A DNA stretch of 64,000 nucleotides. Origin: Actinoalloteichus hoggarensis. Lineage in GTDB: Bacteria; Actinomycetota; Actinomycetes; Mycobacteriales; Pseudonocardiaceae. The translations under genes and the position numbers were made by a program. This document shows, in pieces, positions 34,194 to 43,175 of this stretch. Below the pieces are notes generated by a model, which did not search any database, was not told where the DNA came from, and was given only the letters and a program-made list of their open reading frames with translations. The stretch covers positions 6,308,001-6,372,000 of the forward strand of contig NZ_CP022521.1 in assembly GCF_002234535.1 (NCBI RefSeq), in the 5' to 3' direction. How positions within the stretch are numbered: position 1 is the stretch's first letter; the number at the start of each line of letters is the position of its first letter.

Positions 34194-35201
34194 CTATCGG
34201 CCGAACTGGATGTCGCTGTCACGGTGGGTGAAGCCCAGCCGCTCGTAGACACGGATCGCCGCCGGGTTGTCCGCCTCGACGTACAGCATCGTGTGACGCA
34301 GTCCTCGATCAGCCAGATGCCGTAGTCCTGCCCTGGTGAGAAGGCCGCCGAGCCCTCGCCCCTGAGCATCCGGGTCGACGCCGACCACGTACACCTCGCC
34401 GACGGCGTCCCCAGCCGCGGCACCCGGTGGATGCACCTTGGTCCAGTGGAAGCCGAGCAGGCCGCCGTCGGAGTCGACGGCCAGCAGGAAGCCCGCCGGA
34501 TCGAACCAGGTCTCCGACTCCTTCTCGACGAGGTCGGCCTCCGACATCCCGCCCTGCTCCGGATGCCAGGAGAAGGCCCGTCGATTGACCTCGACGACGG
34601 CGGCCTCGTCACCGCCGACCTGGAACGGTCTGATCGACACGTCCGAGGGAGCCGAGACGTCACCGGGCGGGTGTTCGGTCAGGTCGACCCACATGCGCCG
34701 CAGCTCGCGAACGGTATGGAAGCCGAAACGCCGGGCCAGCCTGCTCGCCGCGGGGTGGCCGCTGTGCGACCAGACGAGGAGCGAGGCGGGCGTGACGGGC
34801 GGCTCGTCGGCTGCGGGCTCCGCAGGCTGCTCCGGCAGTCCAATGCGTTCAAGCAGGGCACGAACGAGCGCGGTGCCCACGCCGCCGCGCCGGGCGGCGG
34901 GTCGGACCGCGAGTTCGGCGACCGGCCTGCCCTCGCTGTCGGTCTCGGTGTCGAGCTGCGCGTAACCCACCAGGCCGCCGCCGGATTCGCGAACCAGGAA
35001 GTGCTCCGTCCCGCCCACGTCGGCCCGGACCTGTTCCACCTGCACCGCGGCCGGGCCACGCCGCCGCAGCGCGGCCAGTCCCCGTTCCGAGACGGGGGCT
35101 CGCCCGTCCGCCTTCGTCGCCTCGGTGAGCAGTGAGATCACCTCGTCGGCGACCTCGTCGACAAGACCGTTGTGCCAGCTCGTGATCGTCACGCGCTCCA
35201 C
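34194..35201 (-). CDS. mshD: Mycothiol synthase MshD
   Basis: A 335-residue protein with two tandem GNAT acetyltransferase folds. The N-terminal half has 'RPAARRGGVGTALVRALLE'. The C-terminal half has the acetyl-CoA loop 'DAQGRGLGGLLTRAGLRHL' and the characteristic end 'LYVEADNPAAIRVYERLGFT'. MshD acetylates Cys-GlcN-inositol in the last step of mycothiol biosynthesis, the low-molecular-weight thiol of Actinobacteria. The start is uncertain among GTG codons at 35201 and 35192. The neighbouring GlnR-like regulator and pst genes match the order seen in mycobacteria. Confidence 0.9.
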   Translation of the reverse strand: MERVTITSWHNGLVDEVADEVISLLTEATKADGRAPVSERGLAALRRRGPAAVQVEQVRADVGGTEHFLVRESGGGLVGYAQLDTETDSEGRPVAELAVRPAARRGGVGTALVRALLERIGLPEQPAEPAADEPPVTPASLLVWSHSGHPAASRLARRFGFHTVRELRRMWVDLTEHPPGDVSAPSDVSIRPFQVGGDEAAVVEVNRRAFSWHPEQGGMSEADLVEKESETWFDPAGFLLAVDSDGGLLGFHWTKVHPPGAAAGDAVGEVYVVGVDPDAQGRGLGGLLTRAGLRHLADRGLRHTMLYVEADNPAAIRVYERLGFTHRDSDIQFGR

Positions 35202-35443
35202 GGTAACCCGCCGCCGGGCCGGGGACCGGCAGACCGCCGACTGCGACCTTGTCGCAGGGCGCAGGCTCACACCTTGGAGTGGATCACCCGGCGATTCGTG
35301 GCCGCAGAGGACACGACACGGGCATCATTCGAACATGGGTTCGATGAAATGTGGAACGCGAGGGCCAGCACACTACGGGCTTCCCGCAGACGATCCTGGC
35401 GGCCCGGCGGGCTGCGTGAGCGGTGCCGGAGCAGGCCGCCGAG

Positions 35444-36244
35444 TCAGCGGCGGGCCGCCGCCGGACGAACGATCGACTCGCCGGTGGCGCCGGCGAGCAG
35501 GTCGGACGAGTCGGCGCCGTACCGGGCGAGCCGGTGCCCGGACCGATGCTCGGCGGGCACCGATGCCTGGCCGCCGGGCCGGACGAACTTGTAGCCGACG
35601 TTGCGGACCGTGCCGATCAACTGCTCGTGCTCCGGCCCGAGCTTCGCCCGCAGCCGCCGCACATGGACGTCCACCGTCCTGGCACCGCCGAAGAAGTCGT
35701 ACCCCCACACCTCCTGCAGGAGCTGCGAACGGGTGAAGACGCGACCCGCGTGCTGGGCGAGATACTTCAGGAGCTCGAACTCCTTGTAGGTCAGCTCCAT
35801 CGGCCTGCCTCGGAGCCGCGCCGTGTACGTGGCCTCCTCGATCATCAGCTCCCCGAAGCTCAGGATCTCGCCTTCGGACCGCGCCTCCCGCTCGGCCCTC
35901 CCGTGCAGGAGACGCAGTCGGGCGTCGACCTCCGCCGGGCCTGCCGTCGGAAGCAGGATCTCGGCCACGCCCCAGTCCGCGTTGACGGCAACGAGGCTGC
36001 CTTCGCCGATGACCGCGACGACGGGGGCGGCGATCTCGGCCGCCGCGAGCTGGCCGCAGAGCCTGCGGGCGGCGACGAGGTCCTGGGTGCCGTCGACCAG
36101 GACGGCATCATGGGGGCGACGTTCGAGAAGGCCCACGATCTCCGGCGTGCCGAGCTGGACCGAGTGCGGCAGCAGGGGGAGCGCGGGCAGTACCGCCCCC
36201 GCGTTCGGCGCGGAGGTCAGAAGCAGGAGTTCCAGGCTGGACAT
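35444..36244 (-). CDS. glnR: OmpR-family orphan response regulator, GlnR-like
   Basis: A 266-residue protein. The N-terminal receiver-like domain is atypical, with the usual acidic pocket reduced to a single Asp in 'AVLVDGTQDL', as in GlnR, which works without phosphorylation. The C-terminal winged helix is full OmpR type ('LTYKEFELLKYLAQHAGRVF', 'RTVDVHVRRLRAKLG', 'TVRNVGYKF'). GlnR controls nitrogen assimilation genes in actinomycetes. A C-terminal tail of about 40 residues beyond the wing is longer than usual. The ATG follows AAGGAG. Assignment rests on sequence recall and on proximity to mshD as in M. tuberculosis Rv0818-Rv0819. Confidence 0.8.
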   Translation of the reverse strand: MSSLELLLLTSAPNAGAVLPALPLLPHSVQLGTPEIVGLLERRPHDAVLVDGTQDLVAARRLCGQLAAAEIAAPVVAVIGEGSLVAVNADWGVAEILLPTAGPAEVDARLRLLHGRAEREARSEGEILSFGELMIEEATYTARLRGRPMELTYKEFELLKYLAQHAGRVFTRSQLLQEVWGYDFFGGARTVDVHVRRLRAKLGPEHEQLIGTVRNVGYKFVRPGGQASVPAEHRSGHRLARYGADSSDLLAGATGESIVRPAAARR

Positions 36245-36335
36245 GTCGGGGCTCCTTCCCGCCGGGCAGCGAGGTGACCCACCTGCCCGCATACCGGGCC
36301 CCGTTGCCCTCCGGACATCAGGAAGGATACCCCCT

Positions 36336-37181
36336 GTGACCACCGTTGACCGAGCACTCATCGCGGAGATCACAGCCCGCACCGCCGACGACGTGCCCCT
36401 CCGCGGCGTCCTGATGCCCAGGCAGCCGGGCTCCCCCGCCCGGCGGCGACGCTCCGCGACGGCGGACGATCTCGCGATCGTCGTCGGCCACGGCTTCACC
36501 AACCATGTCCGCAAGCCCGCGGTCATGCGAAGCCTCGTCCGACTCGCCCGGCGGGCGGCGGTGTTCGCCTTCGACTTCCGTGGCCACGGCCGCTCCGGCG
36601 GGCGTTCCACCGTCGGTGACCGCGAGATCCTCGACGTGGCCGCGGCCGTGAGCTACGCACGACGCTGCGGCTTCCACCGGGTCGCGACCCTGGGCTTCTC
36701 GATGGGCGCCTCGATCATGATCCGGCACGCCGCGTTGGCCGAACCCGGCGACCGGCCTGAGGCCGTCGCCGCGGTGAGCGGCCCCTCCCGGTGGTGGATC
36801 AGAGAGACGGCGGCGATGCGGCGGGTCCACTGGTTGTTGGAGCAGCCGCACGGCAGGCTGGTCGCGCCGCTGGTGGGCGTCCGGCTCGATCGAGCCTGGG
36901 AGCAGGTCCCGGTGTCGCCGTTGGAGGCCGCCGAACGCATCCATCCCACGCCGCTGTTACTCGTGCACGGCGAACAGGACGACTATTTCTCCCCCGATCA
37001 CGCACGGCAGCTCCACTCGGCCGCAGGCTCCCGCGGCGAGCTGTGGATCGAGCCGGATATCCGGCATGCCGAGACGGGCATGACGCCGGCGCTGGTGGAT
37101 CGGATGGCACAGTGGCTTGACGGGAACGCCCTCAAGGTGACCCGGCAACGACAGCTGATCAAGGCGGGTACCGAGCGTTGA
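36336..37181 (+). CDS. Alpha/beta hydrolase
   Basis: A 281-residue hydrolase with 'VVGHGFTNH' as oxyanion region, 'FDFRGHGRSGG', the nucleophile elbow GFSMGA, the acid in 'VHGEQDDYF' and the catalytic His in 'DIRHAETGM'. The GTG start at 36336 has AAGGA eight bases upstream. It is divergent from the GlnR-like regulator, and its stop overlaps the start of the LmeA-like gene, so the two are probably co-translated. This might tie it to cell envelope metabolism, but the substrate is unknown. Confidence 0.85.
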   Translation: MTTVDRALIAEITARTADDVPLRGVLMPRQPGSPARRRRSATADDLAIVVGHGFTNHVRKPAVMRSLVRLARRAAVFAFDFRGHGRSGGRSTVGDREILDVAAAVSYARRCGFHRVATLGFSMGASIMIRHAALAEPGDRPEAVAAVSGPSRWWIRETAAMRRVHWLLEQPHGRLVAPLVGVRLDRAWEQVPVSPLEAAERIHPTPLLLVHGEQDDYFSPDHARQLHSAAGSRGELWIEPDIRHAETGMTPALVDRMAQWLDGNALKVTRQRQLIKAGTER

Positions 37182-37975
37182 AGAGACTACTGATCGTCCT
37201 GGTGATCGTCGCGGGGCTGTTGACCGCCGCCGACTACGGTGCCGCGGCGGCGGCCGAGTACCAGGTCTCCACACGGCTGCGTGCGGAACTGGGGCTCAGT
37301 GACGACCCCGCCGTCAGGGTGAACGGCTTTCCCTTCGTCGTCCAAGCCATGGCAGGCGACTACCGCGAGGTCGAGGTGCAGGCTCAGGGGGTGCGGGTCG
37401 GCGAGCTTCAGGACGTGCACATCGAGGCGACCCTGCGGCACGTCCGGGTGCCGTTCTCCGACATCGTCGGCGGCACGCTCCGTGAGGTGCGCGTCGACGA
37501 GGTGGCCGGCCTCGTGCGGCTGACGGCCAGCGACATCGGCAGGTTGATCAACATCCCCGATCTCCGGATAGAACCCTTCACCGGCGAGCTCGTGGAGCCG
37601 GAGGAGGGTGCCGAGGAAGGCGGCGAGCAGGCGGCCGAGGGGGCCGGGCCCGAACAGGTCGACGACGGCACGACGGCCACCGTTCAACTGACCGGGAGCC
37701 AGGACATCGGCGGCGACAAGACCGAGATCACCGTCGTCGGCACGCTCTCCTTGACCGACGGGATCATCGAGATCCAGCCGAGGCGGCTGGAGATCGATCC
37801 CGGAACCGGCGCGCTCGAACTTCCCGCGGAGATCCAGGATGCGGTGCTGAGCACCTTCACCACCCGGATCGATCCGGGTGGACTGCCGCTGGACGTCACG
37901 CCCACCTCCGTGCGTGCCGAGCACGGTGCGCTGATCGCGGGCGGCACCGCGCGGGACGTGGTGATCCGCAACTAG
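37178..37975 (+). CDS. lmeA: DUF2993 exported protein, LmeA-like
   Basis: A 265-residue protein with an N-terminal membrane or signal segment (LLIVLVIVAGLLTAADYGAA) and a DUF2993 domain ('YQVSTRLRAELGLSDDPAV', 'VNGFPFVVQAMAGDYREVEV', 'VRVPFSDIVGG'). An acidic insertion at about residues 145-170 breaks the domain. In mycobacteria the homologue LmeA, at the same locus (Rv0817c region), is needed for periplasmic mannan elongation of lipomannan. The TTG start overlaps the previous stop. The family assignment is firm; the lipomannan role is transferred by synteny. Confidence 0.8.
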   Translation: MKRLLIVLVIVAGLLTAADYGAAAAAEYQVSTRLRAELGLSDDPAVRVNGFPFVVQAMAGDYREVEVQAQGVRVGELQDVHIEATLRHVRVPFSDIVGGTLREVRVDEVAGLVRLTASDIGRLINIPDLRIEPFTGELVEPEEGAEEGGEQAAEGAGPEQVDDGTTATVQLTGSQDIGGDKTEITVVGTLSLTDGIIEIQPRRLEIDPGTGALELPAEIQDAVLSTFTTRIDPGGLPLDVTPTSVRAEHGALIAGGTARDVVIRN

Positions 37976-38089
37976 GGGCGGAGGGGCCCGTGGCAGCGCG
38001 CCGCCTGAGGCCGCGGCGTGGCCAACGAGGTCGAGTGGGGAGCCGACGTTCTCCCTCCGGATGAGCGAGACGAGTGTTCGGGAGGCGCG

Positions 38090-38617
38090 ATGGCGGGTCT
38101 GGCGGCCGTGTTGGCGGCGGTCACCACCGCCTTGTTGGTCGGCGTCCTGCATCGTCGCGCGCAGGGCCGGGTCCGGGTCACCGCTGAGCCGTCGGAGCCC
38201 GCCCCGGAGCCCTCCGGGCTGCCCGCGGCGGTGTGGGAGGCCCTGACGGCCACCGCCACCGTCGCCGATCCGACGACACGGCCGCCTTCGACGGTGACGC
38301 TGCTTCAGCTGTCCACCACCTTCTGTGCGCCCTGCAGGCACACTCGCGCCCTGCTGGCCGACGTCGCGGCGAAGTCGGCCTCGGTGCGCCATGTGGATCT
38401 CGACGTCACCCACCGTCCCGACCTGGTCGGGGCGCTACGTGTGCACCGCGCTCCCACGACGATCGCCTTCGACCCGGCGGGGCGCGAGCTGTTCCGGATC
38501 GGCGGCGTCCCGCGTCGCGAGGCGCTGCTGACGGCGCTGCGCCCGCATCTGCCCGCCCCGCGTTCCGAAGATCCCGCCCCGCCTTCCGCGGATCAGCTCC
38601 CGGATTCCGAGGACTGA
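38090..38617 (+). CDS. thiX: Membrane-anchored thioredoxin-like protein
   Basis: A 175-residue protein with an N-terminal transmembrane helix (GLAAVLAAVTTALLVGVL) and a thioredoxin fold containing the redox pair in 'TTFCAPCRHTRALL', then the conserved cis-Pro in 'RAPTTIAF'. The active site CAPC differs from the thioredoxin CGPC. The ATG at 38090 has GGGAGG four bases upstream. It precedes the cysteine leader peptide and the sulfur genes, the same position as ThiX (Rv0816c) in mycobacteria. It probably handles thiol-disulfide exchange at the envelope or in persulfide metabolism. Confidence 0.8.
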   Translation: MAGLAAVLAAVTTALLVGVLHRRAQGRVRVTAEPSEPAPEPSGLPAAVWEALTATATVADPTTRPPSTVTLLQLSTTFCAPCRHTRALLADVAAKSASVRHVDLDVTHRPDLVGALRVHRAPTTIAFDPAGRELFRIGGVPRREALLTALRPHLPAPRSEDPAPPSADQLPDSED

Positions 38618-38659
38618 GAGAGCTTCCCGACCAGCGGGCGTTCCGGTACCGTCGCAGGC

Positions 38660-38734
38660 GTGCACTTCCTGCTGACCAGACGCCGCGCGGTAGACCTCTG
38701 CCGCCTCGCGAGCAGTCTCTGTCGCACTTCCTGA
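38660..38734 (+). CDS. Cysteine-rich leader peptide (putative attenuator uORF)
   Basis: A 24-codon open frame starting with GTG and reading MHFLLTRRRAVDLCRLASSL-CRTS, including the LTRRRxVDLCR...LCR pattern of actinobacterial leader peptides found before sulfur-assimilation operons. In mycobacteria such short upstream ORFs sense cysteine supply by ribosome stalling at Cys codons and control the downstream sulfurtransferase genes. Here it precedes DUF4395, sulfurtransferase and sseC genes by about 100 bp. No strong ribosome site is visible, so it may be read from a leaderless message. Confidence 0.75.
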   Translation: MHFLLTRRRAVDLCRLASSLCRTS

Positions 38735-38836
38735 CCGGGCTGTAGCGCTGTACGGCTGACGTCGCATCACCTCTCGCCACCGCGCTCGCCCGCCTCGGAC
38801 GGACTTCTCTCACCGCGAAACCGTCATGGAGGTCGT

Positions 38837-39277
38837 ATGTCCGATGCACAGCTGATCGATGCGCGGGGGCCTCGGTTCTCCGCCGCGATGACCAGTCTGA
38901 TCCTCGTCGTCGTCCTGCTCACCGAGAGCTGGCGGCTGTTAGGGGCCCAGGCGCTGTTATTCGGATTATGCGCGTTCGTCGGCCTGCGGCTGAACCCGTG
39001 GGGTCTCGTCTATCGCCGGTTGATCAGGCCACGGCTTCGCGGGCGTGGGGAGCAGGAGCCGACCGCACCCGTGCAGTTCTCCCAGGGCGTGGGCTTCGTG
39101 TTCAGCGTGGTCGGGGTCATCGGCTATGCGAGTGGGCTCACCACGCTCGGCGTCGTCGCGACCGCCCTGGCGCTGGTGGCGGCGCTGCTCAACGCGGTGT
39201 TCGGCCTCTGCCTCGGCTGCGAGCTCTACCTGCTGGTTCAGCGGCTCCGGGCATCCCGTCCGTCCAATCTCGCCTGA
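38837..39277 (+). CDS. DUF4395 membrane protein
   Basis: A 146-residue integral membrane protein with four hydrophobic segments. The conserved 'PRFSAAMTSLILVVVLLT' opens it, and it ends with the Cys-containing 'FGLCLGCELYLL' motif. DUF4395 proteins are regularly encoded beside thiosulfate sulfurtransferases and may move sulfur compounds or reduce membrane thiols. The ATG has GGAGG five bases upstream. It is the first structural gene after the cysteine leader peptide. Confidence 0.85.
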   Translation: MSDAQLIDARGPRFSAAMTSLILVVVLLTESWRLLGAQALLFGLCAFVGLRLNPWGLVYRRLIRPRLRGRGEQEPTAPVQFSQGVGFVFSVVGVIGYASGLTTLGVVATALALVAALLNAVFGLCLGCELYLLVQRLRASRPSNLA

Positions 39278-39446
39278 CCCCACGCGCCACCTGCGGTCCG
39301 CACGGCGCCGCGGTGGGTCGGGCCCACGTCGAGTACCCGCGACATCGACCGATCCGGGAGACCCCGGCATCGACCACCCCGGCATCGACATTCGACCACG
39401 ACCACGATCGCGACGAGACCGCGACGAGAACACGAGGAGCAGCGAG

Positions 39447-40295
39447 ATGAGCCGCGAAGACTTCCTGGTGACCGCCGAATGGGCCGAGGCCAACCTCGAC
39501 ACACCTGGACTGGTGTTCGCCGAGGTCGACGAGGACACCACGGCATACGACGGAGGCCACATCCCCGGAGCCGTGAAGCTCGACTGGAGGAACGACCTCC
39601 AGGACCACGTCCGCCGTGACTTCGTCGACCGGTCCGGCTTCGAGAAGCTGCTGTCGAGCAAGGGCATCGGCAACGATGACACCGTGATCCTCTACGGGGG
39701 CAACAACAACTGGTTCGCCGCCTACGCATACTGGTACTTCAAGCTCTACGGCCACCAGGACGTCAAGCTCATCGACGGCGGCCGCAAGAAGTGGGAGCTC
39801 GACGGCAGGCCGCTCTCGTCCGACGCGGTCGAGCGTCCGGAGACCAGCTACACCGCGAGCGAGCAGGACCTCTCCATCCGGGCGTTCCGGGACGAGGTCG
39901 TGGCCGCGATCGACACCAAGAACCTGGTCGACGTCCGCTCCCCGGACGAGTTCGCCGGCAGGCTGCTGGCACCCGCCCACCTCCCGCAGGAGGCGGCCCA
40001 GCGCGGCGGCCACATCCCGGGCGCCGTCAACGTGCCCTGGAGCAAGGCGGCCAACGAGGACGGCACCTTCAAGTCCGAGGACGAGCTTCGAGAGATCTAC
40101 ACCGAGGCAGGTCTCGACGGGAGCAAGGCCACCATCGCCTACTGCCGGATCGGCGAGCGTTCCTCGCACAGCTGGTTCGTGCTGCACGAGCTGCTCGGCC
40201 AGTCCGACGTCAAGAACTACGACGGATCGTGGACCGAGTACGGCAGCCTCATCGGTGTTCCGGTGTCGAACCCGTCGGCGGCCCAGTCCGGCTGA
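39447..40295 (+). CDS. Thiosulfate sulfurtransferase (rhodanese)
   Basis: A 282-residue protein with two rhodanese domains. The first is inactive ('TTAYDGGHIPGAVKLDW' ... 'VILYGGNNNWFAAYA'). The second carries the catalytic Cys233 in the six-residue loop CRIGERSS. It transfers sulfane sulfur from thiosulfate to a thiol acceptor or cyanide. The Mtb homologues are CysA2/CysA3, which lie next to sseC as here. The ATG at 39447 has GAGGAG upstream. The preceding 170 bp after DUF4395 is non-coding. Confidence 0.92.
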   Translation: MSREDFLVTAEWAEANLDTPGLVFAEVDEDTTAYDGGHIPGAVKLDWRNDLQDHVRRDFVDRSGFEKLLSSKGIGNDDTVILYGGNNNWFAAYAYWYFKLYGHQDVKLIDGGRKKWELDGRPLSSDAVERPETSYTASEQDLSIRAFRDEVVAAIDTKNLVDVRSPDEFAGRLLAPAHLPQEAAQRGGHIPGAVNVPWSKAANEDGTFKSEDELREIYTEAGLDGSKATIAYCRIGERSSHSWFVLHELLGQSDVKNYDGSWTEYGSLIGVPVSNPSAAQSG

Positions 40296-40392
40296 TCCGC
40301 CGGGCCGGGCCGAGAGTCCGACCCGGCCGTGTCACCGAGCCTGTCCCGATCGGACGACGACCGGGCCGCGAACACGAAATGGAGCCTTGATC

Positions 40393-40698
40393 ATGAGCAG
40401 CTGCGGAGCACCGGAGCAGACGGCGACCCGTGCCGAAGACGTGGCAGGGACCGACCAGGTCGTCGTGGCAGGCCGGGTGCACACGGGGGGCGAGGGAGTC
40501 TCCGGCGCGTTCGTACGTCTGCTGGATGCGAACGGCGAGTTCACCGCGGAGGTCGTCTCCGCACCGACGGGAGACTTCCGCTTCTACGCCGCCCCGGGCA
40601 CCTGGACGGTTCGAGCTCTGCACAAGTCGGGCCGAGGGCAGGCCGAGATCGTCGCGGCGGACGCGGGGCTGCATCGCGCGGACATCGCGTTGACCTAG
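40393..40698 (+). CDS. sseC: DUF1416 family protein SseC
   Basis: A 101-residue protein matching DUF1416 in full. The N-terminal 'MSSCGAPEQ' has a conserved Cys, and a beta-sandwich resembling a carboxypeptidase regulatory domain follows ('VAGRVHTGGEGVSGAFVRLL', 'APTGDFRFYAAPGTWTVRAL'). In mycobacteria it pairs with CysA2/A3; its role in sulfur transfer is unproven. The ATG follows GGAG. It ends the leader-DUF4395-sulfurtransferase-sseC operon. Confidence 0.88.
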   Translation: MSSCGAPEQTATRAEDVAGTDQVVVAGRVHTGGEGVSGAFVRLLDANGEFTAEVVSAPTGDFRFYAAPGTWTVRALHKSGRGQAEIVAADAGLHRADIALT

Positions 40699-40892
40699 GA
40701 GGTCGTGCGGGCGCGATCCGGCGAGCGGGCTGATCCTGTCGTCGCGAGCCGGACCTCGCCGCATGACCTCGCCGACTGCGGCAGACCGTGTCCGCACGCG
40801 CCGGTCCGCGGCGAGCGTCGACGTGATCGGTGGTGGGCGAGCCCACGCCTTGCCTTCCACCGTCCCCGTCTGCCGAAAGGTATGCTCCGAGC

Positions 40893-40991
40893 GTGGAACT
40901 GTTCTTTACCGGCCTACTGGCCTTGGCCACGGTCCTCGTGTTGTGGTTCGCCGTCTACGTCGTCTATCGGCTGTACAGCGACCAGCGCTGA
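40893..40991 (+). CDS. 32-residue single-span membrane protein
   Basis: A very short frame from GTG: a hydrophobic core of about 22 residues (FFTGLLALATVLVLWFAVYV) flanked by an acidic N terminus and a basic C-terminal end (YRLYSDQR). This is the pattern of a small membrane protein with its C terminus in the cytoplasm. A -10 box TATGCT ends 6 bp before the GTG, which suggests a leaderless transcript. It is followed 13 bp later by the nitrobindin-like gene. There is no recognised family; coding status is supported by the composition and the promoter position. Confidence 0.5.
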   Translation: MELFFTGLLALATVLVLWFAVYVVYRLYSDQR

Positions 40992-41004
40992 GTGAGTCCG
41001 AGAC

Positions 41005-41643
41005 ATGACATCCGACGAGCAGCCGAACACCATCAGCGGTGACGCCGCAGTGCAGGCGGCAGCCGAACGAGCCGAGGCGACACGCGGACTGAACCTGCCG
41101 CAGTTCGAGGACCTGCCGATTCCGGCGGACACCGCGAACCTGCGGATGGGACCCGAGCTGCATTCGGCGTGTCTCGCGCTGCTGCCCCTGGTGGGTGTCT
41201 GGCGTGGTGAAGGGGTCGCGGAGCATCCTTCGCTGGACGAGCCCTATCGCTATGGCCAGCAGATCACCTTCGCGCACGACGGCAGGCCGTTCCTGTACTA
41301 CGAGGCGCGGTCCTGGCTTCTCGACGCCGACGGCGAGGTCCTCGGGTCCGGGTCCCGTGAGGTCGGCTGGTGGCGGCCGCAACCCGACGACACGATCGAA
41401 CTGGTTCTGGCCCACTCCGGCGGCGTCGTCGAGATCTTCTATGGCAAGCCGCGCAACCAGACCTCATGGGAGTTGGGCACCGACGCGGTGGCCAGGACGA
41501 GCTCCGCCGAGGAGATCAGCGCGGCACAGCGTCTGTACGGCGTCGTCCCCGACGGGGATCTCGCCTACGTGGAGGAACGCTCGCTGGGCGGAAAGCCCTT
41601 GGCGCCGCACATCTCCGCGAAATTGAGCCGCGTCGTCGGCTGA
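41005..41643 (+). CDS. Nitrobindin-like FABP-fold heme protein
   Basis: A 212-residue protein with a ten-stranded beta-barrel pattern. The signature GxWxGxG appears as GVWRGEG at about residues 64-70, and '[20 protein letters not shown]' follows. The C-terminal '[11 protein letters not shown]' holds the conserved His that ligates ferric heme in nitrobindins. These proteins bind nitric oxide and can isomerise peroxynitrite. The M. tuberculosis homologue Rv0813c lies in the same gene order. An N-terminal helical extension of about 45 residues precedes the barrel. Confidence 0.85.
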   Translation: MTSDEQPNTISGDAAVQAAAERAEATRGLNLPQFEDLPIPADTANLRMGPELHSACLALLPLVGVWRGEGVAEHPSLDEPYRYGQQITFAHDGRPFLYYEARSWLLDADGEVLGSGSREVGWWRPQPDDTIELVLAHSGGVVEIFYGKPRNQTSWELGTDAVARTSSAEEISAAQRLYGVVPDGDLAYVEERSLGGKPLAPHISAKLSRVVG

Positions 41644-42211
41644 GCCCGCCGGACGCGCACCGCGATCAGCGCGGGCGGACGCCCCGTACGCGGGACGCCG
41701 CGCCTCGTCCTGATAATCGGCGCGTGCGGCCGCGGGTCCGCCCGGCCCGGTTCGTCGCCCGGCCGGCCGGAGCCGTCTCTCGACGCGGCGGACCACCCGC
41801 CGGGGCTCGACACGATTCCCAGGATGACGAGCGGCCCGATACCGGCCTCCGCGCCGCGCGGGCATCGGCTCGCCGTCCGTGAGATCCCTGAGGGGACCCG
41901 ACCGGTCGTCATGCCGATGCGGCATCGGTCTGTCCGGCCGGGTGTCGCCGTTCGTCAAGCCCCGCGGGACCCGCACGGCTCACGATGCTCGACGGCGACG
42001 ACCGCCCGTCGCAGGTCGGCCGCGCCGGTGGTGCGGTCAGCCGTGGTGACGGCGATCCGAGACGGACGGGCCGCCTGACTGGCGTCGTGGGCTGCTTCCG
42101 GCCTCCAGACTCGCCGTCGCCCGTGCAGGCGCCCTCGTCACCGATGTCCTCGTCGCCCATGCGAGCGCCCCCGATGCGCGACACCGGGGGAACCCGCGTC
42201 GGCGGGCCGGG
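41644..42211. other. Intergenic region between convergent genes, nothing recognised
   Basis: This stretch of 568 bp lies between the convergent nitrobindin-like and pabC genes. It is very GC-rich and full of short repeats of CGGCC type. Open frames on either strand have Arg/Pro-rich shadow composition. No RNA gene, convincing terminator or repeat family was seen. Confidence 0.5.
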
Positions 42212-43060
42212 TCAGGCGTACTGAGACTCGAACAGTTCGGTGATCTCCCGATGGAGTGCCGCCCGCTGCTCCTCCTCGGGGAAGGCCTTGCCGTCGAGGG
42301 TCAGCACCCTGGTGATCAGCCGGACGCTGGAGACCAGCCAGAGGCCGTCCGCGTCCCAGAGTTCCTCGACACGGATCGGCTCGACCCTGGTGGTCCAGCC
42401 CGCCGCCTCGGCGGCGCGGAACAAGGCATGCTGGGTGGTGCCGGGCAGGATTCCGCTGTTCGCGGGCGGCGTGCGCAACGTACGGCCCTGCGCGATCACC
42501 ACCGTGGAGGTCGGGCCCTCCAGCACGGTGCCGTCGGTCGCGGTGAAGATGACCTCCTGCGCGTCGTTGCGCTCGGCGTGCCGCAACGCGGCCATGTTGA
42601 CCGCGTAGGACAGGGTCTTGGCGCCCAGCAGCAGCCACGGAGCCCGCTCCTGGAGGTCCGCCGCGTAGCCGCGGTCGAGCGTGATCACCGCGATCCCCTC
42701 GGTGCGCTTGCGGATCGTCTCGGGGCCCACGGGCATTCCCATGGCGAACGCCGTCGGTCCCGCGCCCTCGACGCCCCGGGAGTAGACGAGCTTGAGCGCC
42801 ATCTCCCGCCCGCCCTGCCATGCGTCGATGACGATCCGGCCGCAGCGTTCCCAGGCGGCCAGGTCCGGCGGCGGCATGTCCAGCAGTGCCGCGGATCGCG
42901 CGAGCCGATCCAGATGAGGGCCCAGTTCCCTCGGTCGACCGTCGATCACCATGATCGTCTCGAACACCCCGTCGCCGCGCTGCACCGCGAGGTCGTCCAC
43001 GCGAAGCAGCGGAGCGGTGTGGTCGACGATCGTTCCGTCCAACAACGCAAGCACCGTCAT
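42212..43060 (-). CDS. pabC: Aminodeoxychorismate lyase (class IV PLP enzyme)
   Basis: A 282-residue class IV pyridoxal-phosphate enzyme. The Schiff-base Lys lies in 'LLLGAKTLSYAVNM', the cofactor phosphate loops are in 'GTVLEGPTSTVV' and 'LPGTTQHALFR', and 'GDGVFETIMV' is the N-terminal signature. The most likely role is release of pyruvate from aminodeoxychorismate to give p-aminobenzoate for folate. Branched-chain or D-amino acid transaminase cannot be excluded from sequence alone. The neighbouring folate-binding YgfZ gene and the match to Rv0812 support PabC. Confidence 0.85.
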   Translation of the reverse strand: MTVLALLDGTIVDHTAPLLRVDDLAVQRGDGVFETIMVIDGRPRELGPHLDRLARSAALLDMPPPDLAAWERCGRIVIDAWQGGREMALKLVYSRGVEGAGPTAFAMGMPVGPETIRKRTEGIAVITLDRGYAADLQERAPWLLLGAKTLSYAVNMAALRHAERNDAQEVIFTATDGTVLEGPTSTVVIAQGRTLRTPPANSGILPGTTQHALFRAAEAAGWTTRVEPIRVEELWDADGLWLVSSVRLITRVLTLDGKAFPEEEQRAALHREITELFESQYA

Positions 43061-43175
43061 AGCCCGACAGTATGCCGCCCGGTGTTCCGGCCGTGGTCGG
43101 TGTCACTCCAGCGAGGCGGCGATCGCCGGATCGGCCGCCGTCACCGTTCCCAGACGACGTCTACCATGGGGAATC

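Noticed and set aside
41644-42211. Short open frames between the nitrobindin-like gene and pabC
   Set aside because: No ribosome sites and no protein-like composition on either strand.
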